Shown here: one piece after another, positions 35,201 through 48,400 of the stretch
Layout of the letters: every line of letters begins with the position of its first letter
Numbering within the stretch: the first letter of the stretch is position 1
Source: Crambe crambe
Taxonomy: Eukaryota; Porifera; Demospongiae; Poecilosclerida; Crambeidae
Direction: 5' to 3'
NCBI GenBank assembly: GCA_963924555.1
Contig: OZ004598.1
Span: forward strand, 2,504,501 to 2,568,500
Length of the DNA: 64,000 nucleotides
The notes under the pieces: generated by a model
Database searches by the model: none
Told to the model about the DNA's origin: nothing
What the model saw: only the letters and a program-made list of their open reading frames with translations
Program-made: the position numbers and the translations under genes

Positions 35201-38200
35201 TCCGAGCCACACAAGGATAGCAGCTTTGGGATGCCATCACAGTATTTCACAAACTCATCCACAACATTGCTGATGCCCATGCAGCATTGCTGACTTTTTT
35301 AATCTGATTTTCTGCTGATATTAGACAATATAATATCTTTAGAAGTAAGTAGCTTTTCAAAATGGGAGAACTGCAACAAATTAAAGATCAGTTTGCTTCT
35401 GCAGTTGTCAATACAACCAATAAAGGACAGTGGTTTTTCCAATCCCTGGTGGCCCTACTAGGAAAATAAACTTTTTATCACCTCTCAATGCTTACTTATA
35501 ACAGCTCCACCATTTCAGGGGTTACAATAATTGTTGCATTACATTTACTGGATGAGTGAGAAGATATTAGCAGACGTTTGAAAGTACATTATACTTGAAA
35601 AATCACTCTCCTTGGCCAAACTTTTCATGGATATGGTCTGGACTGCAAATTAAGGGAGATACCAGAAAATGGAAAAATCCCTAATATCGAACTCGGTGCC
35701 TTGAAATTAGGTCAGGGCAATGTCAAAGTCATTTAACCCTATGTCAAGTCATTTAACCCTTTGGTTTCCTAGCTATACAGCCCCACCCACTTTAGTGATG
35801 GGGCTGATTATACTTGGCTCACCGTCCCCATCTGGAACTTGGAGTTAACAATACTTCATAACATCTCTTGTTGCTAGCGGACAGCAGGCCCAGCAACAAA
35901 TGCATAGTTACCACACAGTTAAGGCCAGGAAATTGTGACTGCTAAGATATTTGCAATTTACAGAGAGATTATCATGACAGAGCAATCCAGAGTGATGTAT
36001 CAATTCACATTTTCTAGGTTCAAAAGCATATGCTTTAATATTGGCATGTAGACTGTAGTGTTCTAATTGATCATAACAATAAATCAGAATGATAATAACA
36101 AATAACATGATAAGGTCTGGTCTCCGTACTGTGAGTATGCTGAGCTACCAGAAAACTGACATGTGGATGATTCATTCGAGAGAAAAAACTCTCAAATTAT
36201 ACTTTTCAGTGTGCAAATATATTTGTCGTTTTATGTTGGAATTTATACATAATTCATCAGGATCAGATTTTCTGCTAAGAGCAATAGTAAAGGCACTCTC
36301 AGTTTCATGGGGTCTCAGGAGACTCGCTTTGCTCCCCTCTAAAAATTTTGGTTATTCGTTTGATGAAGTCCATTTCCATTCTATATGGATGCACTGCAGT
36401 ACCATCCTTGATGACCCTGAGGTACCCAAATATGCACGCCCTATTGAAGAATTTGCCATGAGGTACGGCTTGAAGTCCCAGCTCAGTAGCATGGAAGATA
36501 TGGTCTGGAATTCTCCCCAATTACTTTCCATGGACAGTTTGTCCTCCGCACCCAAACCAGTTAACATTAGCGGTTCACATGCTTCCTCCATCTTTTCAGA
36601 GTCATCCAAGTCCTCTGATTCATCAATGCTCACAGTGTCCTTCCACACATAATTATGATGTAGTAATGTGTCTGGCTGGGCTGTGGCAGAATTACCCAAA
36701 ACTGGCCCAAAATATCTCTTTATTTCTTCTACCGGCCCATATGCGCTGATAAGTTCAATTTTTCTTTCAACTCTTGATACACCTCCAAGTGCTTCACATA
36801 CTCGTTCTGCCGAGAAACTATCAAGTCCACTTAAAAAGCAGAAATAACTTTTGAGTTGTTCTGTTGTTGCTTGTGTTTTTAATTAGCTCTCTCCATACTA
36901 ACTTTCTGCCTATTCCTGTATGAAGTTCAGGCCTCTATGGTCCTGAGCTGGGCAGGTATGACAAGTTTGGAACAACAGATGTGGCAGAGACCATGCCTAC
37001 ATGAGGACCAAGTGTCATTCCTCGTTATCAAGTGGCTGGATGACAAGACTTTTCTCTTCCACTGGAAATAAATATCAACAGATCATTTGACAATTGGACT
37101 CTTATTGAGAGTGCTCCTTTGGCTTTGGTATTCTTAACATTAAAAAAATATTGACTGTGGAGTTTTCCATGTCAGTACGTTGAATATCATGAGTTTTTCA
37201 GTAGATGGTACAGTATTAGACAAAGATCCTTTCGGGTCTGGATGATCATCTTCTTTCTTCTTAAAATAACGAAAAAGAGTAATTCTTGCCTGTGCCGGGA
37301 TCATCTATGGTGGTTAATAGTAGCACACCTGCGCGTTCATGTAACTTACACCCACGCAATCTAGATTGCACATGTAGATAGGTCAAAGTTATTCAACTTA
37401 TTCAAGCATGAATAGACCAAGAGACAGGCTCAGACAGCGAGAAAGTAACATAAACAACAGAGACGGCAGTCTAGGCGGATTCATAATCAACAAGTGAACA
37501 TTTCAACAAGGTAGTGTGCATTTGGCATTAGCCAGGCTACAGGGCCAAGAACATCCGACTACATGCTAGAAAGCAAAGAACAGTAACAGCAGAAAGCTTA
37601 AGACAGCTAGCTGGCAACAGGAAAGCCAAGAACACTGAGAGAGAGAAAGAACAGAGACACCACATGTCATGTCAGATGATGGGAAAGGCGAGAACAATGA
37701 GATCAACTACAGGCTTTGCATGGAAGTGAAGCCAATCAGAGGGCACTGACTAACTCGAATTTCATTCGATGTTTATAATTATTATATATATTAAAGCTTA
37801 GCTAGAATTGAATTCAACAGTGTGATCACTTCAGTTTTTGAAGATTTCCTAATCCCATCCTACTATTATTACTTTTCCTGCTTGCCTGCACAAAGTTCCT
37901 TTCCACAATAATGATCCTGTTATTAGTGCTTATCCTTACTTGCATGCACGTAGTCATGTCGGAGCCCCCTTAAACTACGTGCAATTGTCTTTGCGTATGT
38001 TTAAACTACGTGCAATTTAAATTATTTTATTGTCTCTATGTATGTTTAAACTATGTGCAATTTAAATTATTTTACTGTCTCTATGTATGTTTAAACTACG
38101 TGCAATTTAAATTATTTTATTGTCTCTATGTATGTTTAAACTACGTGCAATTTAAATTATTTTATTGTCTCTATGTATGTTTAAACTATGTGCAATTTAA

Positions 38201-39414
38201 ATTATTTTACTGTCTCTATGTATGTTTAAACTATGTGCAATTTAAATTATTTTACTGTCTCTACGTATGTTTAAACTATGTGCGATTTAAATTTCTTTAC
38301 GTATGTTTAAACTACGTGCTCGTTTGAAATAATTTTACTTTACTTATGCAGTTACGTGATTCGTCGGATCCTTCGTCGAGGGATTACATTCCTAACAGAG
38401 AAGCTAGGAGCAGGACCTGGTGTGTTTGCAAGCTTAGTTCCAACAGTGGTGGAAATACTGGTAAGCTCCTTTGCTGTACAATACACGAGTGTATTGTATG
38501 AGTGAGGGAGGGGAAGGAAGGAAGCTTTTTAGTGTGAGTGTTGTATGGAGGAAGAGGGAGGGAAGGGTTTTAGAAATACGTGGTGTAGTATTGATATACC
38601 TACGTACCTGCATAGCTGTACTCGAATCAGTGGGAGGAGTTATGAGCACTCGATGGAGTAGCCCATAATATGTGCATACCTCCAAAATTTGGTTTTCATG
38701 ACTCTTGAAGTGATTTTTCGGTGCTGAAATTAATAGCACTGTGTTCATTTATCATAAAAATTGTTAAGTTCGAGTCCATGAAAGTTTGGTTCTGCAGTAC
38801 TAATGTTATGTGTAAGAATGTAATACATCCGAGTGTATGTGATTGTTTTTTGTTGTTTGTTTGTTTATTTATTTGGGGAAGGGTGGGAACAAGAAGGAGG
38901 GGAGATGTTCAAATCCCGAGACTACTTCAGATGTTATCACAAGTTTTATATTTTAGGGTGATGCATTTCCTGAACTAAAAAAAGACCCGCAAATGGTGAG
39001 TCACATCCCCTATCCTCTCCTCTATCCCTCCTATCCCCTCCTCTCTCCTTTTCCTCCTCTATCCCTTCCATATTCACCCCTCCCTTTTCTTCTCTTCCTA
39101 TCCCCTCACCTCCCCTGAGCTCTTCCATATTCACCCCCTCCCCTTCTCTCTTCTCCATTCCCGTCTTTCCTCACCCCTCCCCACTTCTCCTTCCATCTCC
39201 ATCTCTCTCCTCTCCTCTCTCCCCACCATATTGTCTCTGTTGACCTGGACACATCCTTACATATATATTATCTCAAGGTCATTGATATCATTAATGAAGA
39301 GGAGAGACAATTCCTGAAGACCATTAGTCGTAGGAAGAGGGTGTTTGAGAGAACCATCAAAAAGGTGAAAACTGATGTCATACCAGGTAAAACATTCTCA
39401 CGTACATATGTACG

Positions 39415-39445
<31 letters not shown>

Positions 39446-42400
39446 CATACCATACATACCATACATACTTCTTCTTCTCTTCTTCTTAACACTTCCCATT
39501 GGGATTACGTGTCCTTCCTGTGGAAGGAGCGAATATCAACTCATCTGCATGGAATCTCTTCTTGTGAATACCGAGGCCACCAGCACTCTTGAACCACCTT
39601 TGGCATGAAGGACATTGGACAGAACCCCTCTGCTCTTCCAATGGCTTATTCCTCTCAGAGTGTCTCTTGAGGTCTCCCTTTCTGCTAAAGGTTCTACTAT
39701 GCAATGCCAAGCCTCCTCTGCTCCTAAACCATCTCGTACAATTCACTGCACCAACTTGCTCGGTCTACTCCTCTCAGCAACACACTTGTGCCGTGCCTTG
39801 TCACACTCCCTCCTAAAGCATCTTCCACATTCAGTACATCCACATTCTCTGCTCAAATATCCCTCTTGTAGGAAAGAATCCCTTGCACTTTGAACATTTC
39901 TCAATCCATCCATTGGACTGTAATCAGGGTAGTGCTGTTTGAAATTGCTCTTGTAGATTGAAAGCCGGGACCACGTGATGACTTACTACTTGCCCTGTTA
40001 GGCTGGTGTTACCCCCTTATGTTCACACCTGGTGGCCTCCCCTGGGGCAGTAAACCGTTTGGTGTTTGAAGACACCACGTCAACTTTCAGCAGGAACAAT
40101 TTCTTGTTGATCAGACAAATCAAATGTAAGCACATGAATATGAGTTGATGAGTGATGATGATATAAAGAGATAAGATCATAGTGATGGTGACTACTTTGG
40201 TTTGTTAGTGTGTTCATTTGCTGGCAATCGAGATTCTTGTCACTAGAGTTGAGTAGCTTCCCCACTACCATTTTCTGCAGGGTTTGAAACTGTTTGTGGG
40301 TAGTCATACATTATGATTCTCTTCACCTATATCTGGTAACTCAAGGTTCTTGTCAATAGAGTTCACATCATTTCACTTTTGCGTCTCACCTTTCCAAACT
40401 CATGAGCCAACTATGTGTTTGGTACCGGACCCCCATATCTCATTCGGCTGCACGTTCCTCCATGTGCCTTCGTATGATCCTCACAGACCCACACAGGCAT
40501 TCTCTCTGTATATTGCTCACAAGGAGTTGGATGGTTTGTTCATCAAATATTCCAATCTTTTGTAGGCTACTCTTCAGGCCTGCCACCTTACCTGGGTCAC
40601 CTACCACAATAGGTATGGTTCTGTTCTATACCCAGGCCACTATTTTACAGCATCTGCTGCAAGCTCTCGGTACTTCCTCCTCTTTTCCCTTTCCCTCTCC
40701 ATCACATTTGGGTCCCCTGCGCAAGCCACATCCATAAAAAGGATCCGTTTCTTCTGAGCCTGAACTGGAGGTCCAGTCTCCGCCCTATCTGTGGGTACAC
40801 ACTGGTCCACAGTCAGAACTCTGGCTGCCGACCTCAACACCCCCTGCTTGACCACCCTGCCCATTGCCTTGAGCTCTCTAGGGGTCTTCATTTTTTAGAG
40901 CTTTCGCTATTGCTTTCACCATCTGGAAGAGTACTCGGTCGTATCTTTGTTTTATGAGGTGGAACTCATATTCAGGGCATGAGGAGAGCAGGTGCCCGAC
41001 TGTTTCTCTTGCACTACCACATGCTCTACAGGTCGGGTGTCCACTTCAGTATTCTGTTCTGGTAGCCCATGGTATGTATCCTGGGCTACCATTATCAGGC
41101 TCTCTGTCTCAGATTGGAGCCGGCCCTCCTGTAGCCATGTGTGTGTGGGTTTTCGGTCACAATCGTCCTTTGTCATTTCTTTATAGAAGACACCATGTAT
41201 GACCTTTCTTTCCAAATTGGAGGGCTTTGAGCTCTGCCACCAGCGACTTGGGTCCCTGGTAGGGGGCTCCATAGGGAGACATCTCAGTCATATTTCCTGA
41301 GGACTTCCTGTGCTGTTGCCACATAACTATAGAGGTCCATGTTCCTCCTCAGTTCCTTTACTTGGGGATCCAGGCATTCCATGAGGTATCGTACACTCCC
41401 CACTACCTCTCTCTCCCATGTCACTTCGATGCTCTGGAGCCCCCTTCATTTCTCGGTGGGTACAACCATTCTAACGAGGCATTCATTATGGTGGGACTTG
41501 TTCAGCTGCATAATCTGCCTCATCTTTCTGTCCATCTCCAGGAGCTCCCTTCTGTTCCATTTGATCATTCCGAAGAAGTATCGGACTGCCCACAAGTTGT
41601 TTGCTCTTGTCTTGCTCTTGTCTTGCTTTTAGCATTGAGATCAGATTGCCAGGTCTTTCCGAGTCTTTTATATAGCTCAGATTTGATTCTTTGTTTGGTT
41701 TTGCCCAGATTTGAATGAAATAGTTGCAACACAGCCCTGCCCAGCTCTGGATCTTGAGATCATCCATGAACATAGGTGCATTGCTTATTTTGGTTGATAT
41801 GCACTGCTGAACCCTCTCCCCTCATTGAGGGCATGCGACAGCGGTGACACACAGGCAAAAGAGCAGGGGAGACAGGGAATCCCCTTGAAAGAGGCCTCTC
41901 TGCAGCTTGATGGGTATGGTCACTGTTGTTCCTTCACCTGTTCTGAGGCTGATGGAGGTTCGCCATAGGGGAATGAGGGTCTTGACCGTGCTTTGTACTT
42001 CCATTGAGGCATGTATGGTGACCAGCGTGTCCACTATCCACTTATGTGGTCAAACGCTTTCCTATAGTCAATCCATGCAACTGAAAGATTTCTGCTGAAG
42101 ATCTTGGCTTCCTGAGCAATAGCCCCATCAATCAAGGCATCCAAACATCCTCGTCTATTCTTTTGGAGTGCCTTCTGTTCCTCACTTTTCACGGAGACAC
42201 ATCAGACTTCTGATTGTGAGCTTGCCCCTCCCAAAGATCCTCTGGAGCCTATAGCGCCTCACCCTTTGCTTTCTAGTGAGGCCTTTTGGGGCCAGGTTTC
42301 TTCATCCTGTCTAGCTCAGCTGCCAGCTGTTGTCTTAGGGATTTCATTTTCCTCTCTTTTCTCTGGGAGGCTGGTTCACACTCCTGATCATCCCCATCTT

Positions 42401-45400
42401 TGGGGGCAAGCTCACTCTCCTCGACTTCGCCAAGAAGCCTCTCCTCTGGGTCTGATTTCAGTTCTCCTTGATCAGAACTAGTTTGGTCCATCTTTGGGGC
42501 CCCATTCTCTTTACCCTTCATTAGGCTGATCACTGTCTCTGCACCAATGTACAGGAGACAATTTACATCGTACAATGTATCCATATCTTGCTGGTCCCAT
42601 ATTTTAATGAGCTCCTGCTCTACAGCATCAAGGGTGTCTGGGTCCTGTTTGCACCATTTTACCACTAGCCTGTCTCTATTCCTGGGGTATTCAATTGCAA
42701 TTAGAGGATCGTGGGTGGCAGCCATCCTCTTACCCAAATCACTGGTGACTAGAGCATTCCCTTGCTCCTCCACTTCCATTCCTGGCTCAGACTCAGAACT
42801 TGGAAATTTCTTGGAGTAATTGCCAAGTTCTGAGTCTGAGTCAGAAATGGAAGTGGAGGAGCAAGGGAACGCTCTGGTTACCAGTAATTTGGGTAAGAGG
42901 ATGGCTCGCAAGGGAGTCGCCTCTTGAGGGTAGTGTTGGGTGGGCCGTATTCCAGAGACTCTCAAGACGTGCATGATGCCTTCTTCAGGTTGACTCCGCT
43001 TTGGCACCAATCTCAATAAGGGACTGAGGTCTCCAGCAAATGTTCCTATGCTTACCAGTTGGCCTGGTGCCCCCTCACTGTTCTCCATCCTTGAGAAACT
43101 GGCAGAAACTGCTGTGCTTGAAGTATTGTCTTGGACTCAAATCTCAAGCTGCTGTACTTTGAAAGATTGCTCTTGTAGATTCAAACCTTAACGGCCGGGA
43201 AGAAGGAGTGTTTGATGATATTTAGGGGAGAACGAGTGTGACACAGTTTGTAGAGAGAACTGGATCTAGTCACTGAATGGCAGAAAGTAACGTGCTAATT
43301 GAGATCAAAGTGCTCCTCAGATTCTTTAAAGCATATCTAACTGCCAATATCATGTCATTCAACTCTAAATTATACATCAATGGAAGGAGCTTTAGGACCT
43401 TAAGCCTACATGTATCAATGGTAGCTGCCAAGAATGAACTGTCTCTATAGTCACAATGTACATACTGTATGACCAGATTCAACTCGTTTGGATTATTTAA
43501 GCCATTCCTTCACATATCGATGAAGGAATTTATCGTAACAGATGATAGAAGCCAAATAGAAATAACAGAAGATGATGAAACCTCTGTGAACGGCTACCTT
43601 GCACATGGACACATTTCAAATAATTTTTTTTTCTCCAGATTATGGAAAGTGGTAACATGTACATTCAATGCAGTTTAGGGCAAACATTGGCTAGCCTCAT
43701 TATGTTTTGGGAGGGAACCAAGTGCTTCTGCACTGTAACTCCTCAGTGTACTCTCTAGCCTTATACCCGCCTCCAAATTGATGTTGAAGGACTGAACACA
43801 CAAGTGATAGATATAGTTTCTTTTTTGCTCTACGGCACCACATACACTGAAATTGTGAAGTAGTAATCCCAGAACTTTGTAAGCTCGACAGGTGAAGTTG
43901 CTATAATGGGTGCTCCGCATAAGATCCTCTGACATTATGACTCTTAGATCTCTTGGAACATGGCACTGAAGCACCATTGATTAAGTGTGTATGGTCTCCT
44001 TCTCTTCCCTTCCTATTGAAGCTCAGGCATACACACTTGTTGACGTTGAGCTTCAAATTCCACTCCCGCATATGTGTGTTGTGCAACATGAGAAGTGTTT
44101 TCAGTCCATCTGTGGGTTGAGGTTTTGGTGTCTCACCGAACACCCCTTGGTAGTAGGTATGCTGGGGGAGGGGGAGGGGGCTAGTTATGTCCTATCCTAC
44201 CATACAGGGAAGTAGTGTGTTGCAGTCCTTTTTATTGTAACTTGTGTTCTCCAACAGTAGCTTGTATATATTTTTGTTTACTCTGGCGGCAGTTCCAGGT
44301 AAAAAAAATTTCCACACCTTGCCAGCTTCCTTGTCAAGGAATGCACGTTTCCCCAAAGTTTTTAAACTGATTGTTCTTGAAGGCTTTGCCTTTGTCATTA
44401 GTTCAAATTGAATTATTAGGTGATGCAACAGAAATCTCACTGCAACAAGAACAGTGAGTAGCAGGGCAGGGTCCCATGGCCTGCCTTCAAGGACATTGAT
44501 GCCTTTTAACTTTATGCCTTTCAACATATTGCCAAGCACAAATATATAAAGTCTCATTTCCTTCCTTGTCATGGGTAGCCAGTCAAGGTCATCCTGCATC
44601 TTGACGCAGTCCTGCTGGTCAATTACACGTGTCAAATATTTAGTATATCTTTAGTATTTAGGTTGGCTTCCTGTGTTTGCCATCGTTAAATCGACAGCAG
44701 GTCTCCTGTTGGCCAGGAGCCCCCTGGAGAGAAGGCTGGTGGTAGTAGCCCCAGAAGGATGCGGGGTCCAGAAAGAACCGGCAGTTGGGATTCTAGGGCA
44801 GGACGACACAGTTTTAACATTTAACTGTACATATTATAAATTCATTCTATTGACTGATTGTCTAACCACATGGTTGCACTTTCCTGTTCAACTATAATCA
44901 TGGCCTAGTTGGTACTGATAGTTATACCATCTTCACTCATTGCTCCGATGGTGGACCCAGGCTAGAAGTCTGAGGGGAGCTGTGATCATCTCCTCTGACT
45001 GCTTCAGTTCCTGGTCTTTCCGGTCTTTCTGCTGCAGTATCTGCTTCAGTTCCTGGTTTTCCTCGTCTTTCTGCTCCAATAAAGATACTTCTTCAGGCAG
45101 CACATGCTTCTTGTACGTATTTTTTTTATGTACAGTATACTCTATGTCCCTTATTGTTGAGATAGGTATATCTTGTTTAGAAACAAGAAGAATGTAACTT
45201 GTTATGAATGTTAGTAGGGCTATGAGGCCCTTGGGTTCCTGATTACTGAATAACTCAATAAATGATGATACTGTAGCATCTACACAAGGTTCTCTAGAAG
45301 ATGTGTGATATGGGAAATAAACTAATCTGGCTGATTTTTCAGTGACAGCTTAAGAGATAGCGGATTATGGATAAGGAAATTTTTGCCACTATGAATAGTT

Positions 45401-48400
45401 TTAAAAGTGCCAGTCTTGTCTTTTCTTCTCCAGAATATCGCTTTCTTGGTATCTGTAGTGCATGCTCATACACGTAGTTACATATCTCTGACATATAAAG
45501 TGTAATAGGTGGAATTTCATGTGAAAATTTTGGCGCATGCACAAACAGTGGGTACCCGGCTCTATTTACTGCCTCCATATAATTTTAGAGCCAGGGTATG
45601 AGGCTAGATGTTGGCTGTCCTCCTGCGTACAGCAGCTGCTTTCACAGAGAATCAAGAGTTGTTTTTTTTTTACTGTGAGCCTCTTGTCTTCTTATCTGGT
45701 TTCTTATCTTATTATGGCTACATCATTGACCCTAAGCAGCTAGCCTGGCTACAAGCTAATTTCCTGGCCCAGCCTGGTGAGGCAGCTGCTTCGAAAACCT
45801 CCGTTCTCATCAACCTTGGCAGTCCTCGGTAAAGTTGAGCCTAAACATGCTCTCCAATATACCAGTGATTCAAGCCTTGAAAAGTTTTTTCAACTTTCTT
45901 GTATCAATATTGGCAATACTTTGCAGTGGTTTTGATTCTGATCTAACTGGTGCCTTAAAATCCTTCGCCTTGAAACTTTGGTGCTTTCTCTCTCACATAA
46001 CTACTAAACTGATCATAGATCACATTTTAAATTTGAGTCCCACACTACCTGATCTTTTGTAGTTATCAAAACAACGAATTTTAACGGCTTGCACTGCATA
46101 TTTATTTTAATCAGATGCCATGTGATGCCATCAGTTAGTACACACAGTATAGTGGTGTTTACATGTTTTCTTCTTTCTTTTTCTTCTTCGTACACATAGT
46201 ACACTTCTAAGAAAAGCTGGGCGAGATTATCACTATCACCACTTGTAATTACTGCTCCCACAGAAAGTTTAATTTCAATTACTATGTATGTAATTCTATT
46301 GTATACTCTAAGAATAGAATAATCCGCTCTCTTATTCGAACGTTGGTCACGTTCTTGTTTAATTACAGGATAAACTTCAAATTGAATAGATGTCCCTTCA
46401 TGGTGGTTTATTTCAGAAACCACATGGCTAACCACCATTGTGGTTGCCGCACAATACTGTGGGGTACCCTTTATTGATTGTTGTTGCAAATCTCTCAGTT
46501 TATGTCAATTTGCACTTTTTTTCAAGGGAAGTTTGCGAGGGATCAAAAATAAATACTTTTGCCAAAGCCAGTTAAACAAATGAACAGAAAATTGCTTGCT
46601 GCTGCTTCTTCAGTACTAGGTGGGGTTGTCCCAGCTGAGATAGGGTGTAAAACACACCGAAGAACTGGTACATGAAATGAACTAGAGCTAGCTGTCTGCT
46701 GCAGTATTGATTCAGCAGTATTGTATCATGTGTCACTCACAAATCCACTGAATCATGCAGGGTTAATTGGCGCATGGCTCTTTCGTCCACCTCCGCGAAT
46801 TTTCAGAGCCTGGGGACGAGGCTAAGTCAGGCCTGGCTCCCATTGTTAACCATATGTTAAACTACACATTATGTTAGCAAACTAATAAGTCTGCCTAGTG
46901 GATGTGCACTTTCTGATTCATGTTTGTTATTGTTGTGAGCTGCTTACTTGTAATAACTATTTTTGCATAAGGTATTTAGTGATTAATTTTGGTCAAAAAA
47001 CATGAAGGTAGGCCCTATCATGTTTTTCAAGGACATCACATGAAATTAATTATACAAAATATAGTCATAAAAGCTTATTACAAGTAAGTAGCTTACATGA
47101 TGGGTAGGCTCTATTTTTTAATATGATATTTTTGTCCATATGTGGTTACCAGAGAGAGAGAGAGAGAGAGATTTTACTATCCTAGCAAGTTCCTTCCTAT
47201 TTTATTTTAATATGCTTATAGTATTGATGCCCCCCAATTTTTAATTTTTACATTGTTTGTATTATTGCAGGTGATATAGCGTGGTTGCTGTACAGTTCAT
47301 ACAGTTTTCCTGTGGAGCTGACTCAACTGATGGCCGAAGAGAAGAGTATGAGTGTTGACATGAAGGGATTCGAGCTGGCCAAGCAGCATGCTCAGGTACA
47401 TGAGAAAGGAATCCCAAGATAATATTATTTAGAGGGTAAAAATGGAGCATACCTCCATCAGGGATATCCCCAGTCTATGAGTGTGGCTAATGGGATACAG
47501 AAGTAAGAGGGGTATGGCTGATTGGGGTACCACAGTTATAAGAGAGGGTGTGGCTGATTGAGAATGCCAAAGTAAGAGTTGGGTTATACTTATTAGAGGG
47601 GTGGCTGATAGGTGGTATGAGTTCTAAACATACAAATTTACTTGCAGGAGAAGTCGAGGGGAGCAGGAGGGGGTGTGACTGACACAGTGAACTTGGACAT
47701 TCATGCCATAGCTGATCTGCAGAAGAGAGGCTTTCCTCCCACCAATGACAAGCCAAAGTACAACTATACCTCTGACAAGGAGGGCAACTACAGTGAGTAC
47801 AACCCTGTAATTAAGTAGGGCAACTACAGTGAGTACAACCCTGTAATTAAGTAGGGTAACTACAGTGAGTACAACCCTGTAATTAAGTAGGGTAACTACA
47901 GTGAGTGCAACCCTGTAATTAAGTAGGGTAACTACAGTGAGTGTAACCCTGTAATTAAGTAGGGTAACTACAGTGAGTGCAACCCTGTAATTAAGTAGGG
48001 TAACTACAGTGAATACAACCCTGTAATCAAGGAGTTCCCAAGAGCATTGATAGGGACTGGCACATTATGCTTTTTTGCTTCCCTATTATTCCATTCTTTA
48101 ATTCCAGCTGTATAAAGTCATTATTCTTTTTTTACTGACCTATTGACTGCATGCACCAATCCTTGACCTAGATATTTGACCTATTACAACGTGAACCTTA
48201 TGTAATTACGCTCTATTGCTTGTCTCTCAGAGTTTGAGTCTTGTGAAGGGAAGGGAAGGTGGTAGTCTTATCATTCTCTTTCTCTCTCAGAGTTTGAGTC
48301 TTGTGAAGGGAAGGGAAGGTGGTAGTCTTATCATTCTCTTTCTCTCTCAGAGTTTGAGTCTTGTGAAGGGAAGGTGGTGGCTTTGCATTACAACAATGAG

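Noticed and set aside
36089-36652. 187-codon plus-strand open frame
   Set aside because: Overlaps a minus-strand frame with an acidic, gene-like composition; its Ser/His-rich text looks like the complement of Asp/Glu codons. No domain seen.
38010-38327. 105-codon repeat protein
   Set aside because: Produced by a 45-bp minisatellite whose period is divisible by three.
47782-48033. CRISPR-like array
   Set aside because: Contiguous tandem units without spacers, in a eukaryotic intron. The same applies to 61528-61996 and 37985-38330.
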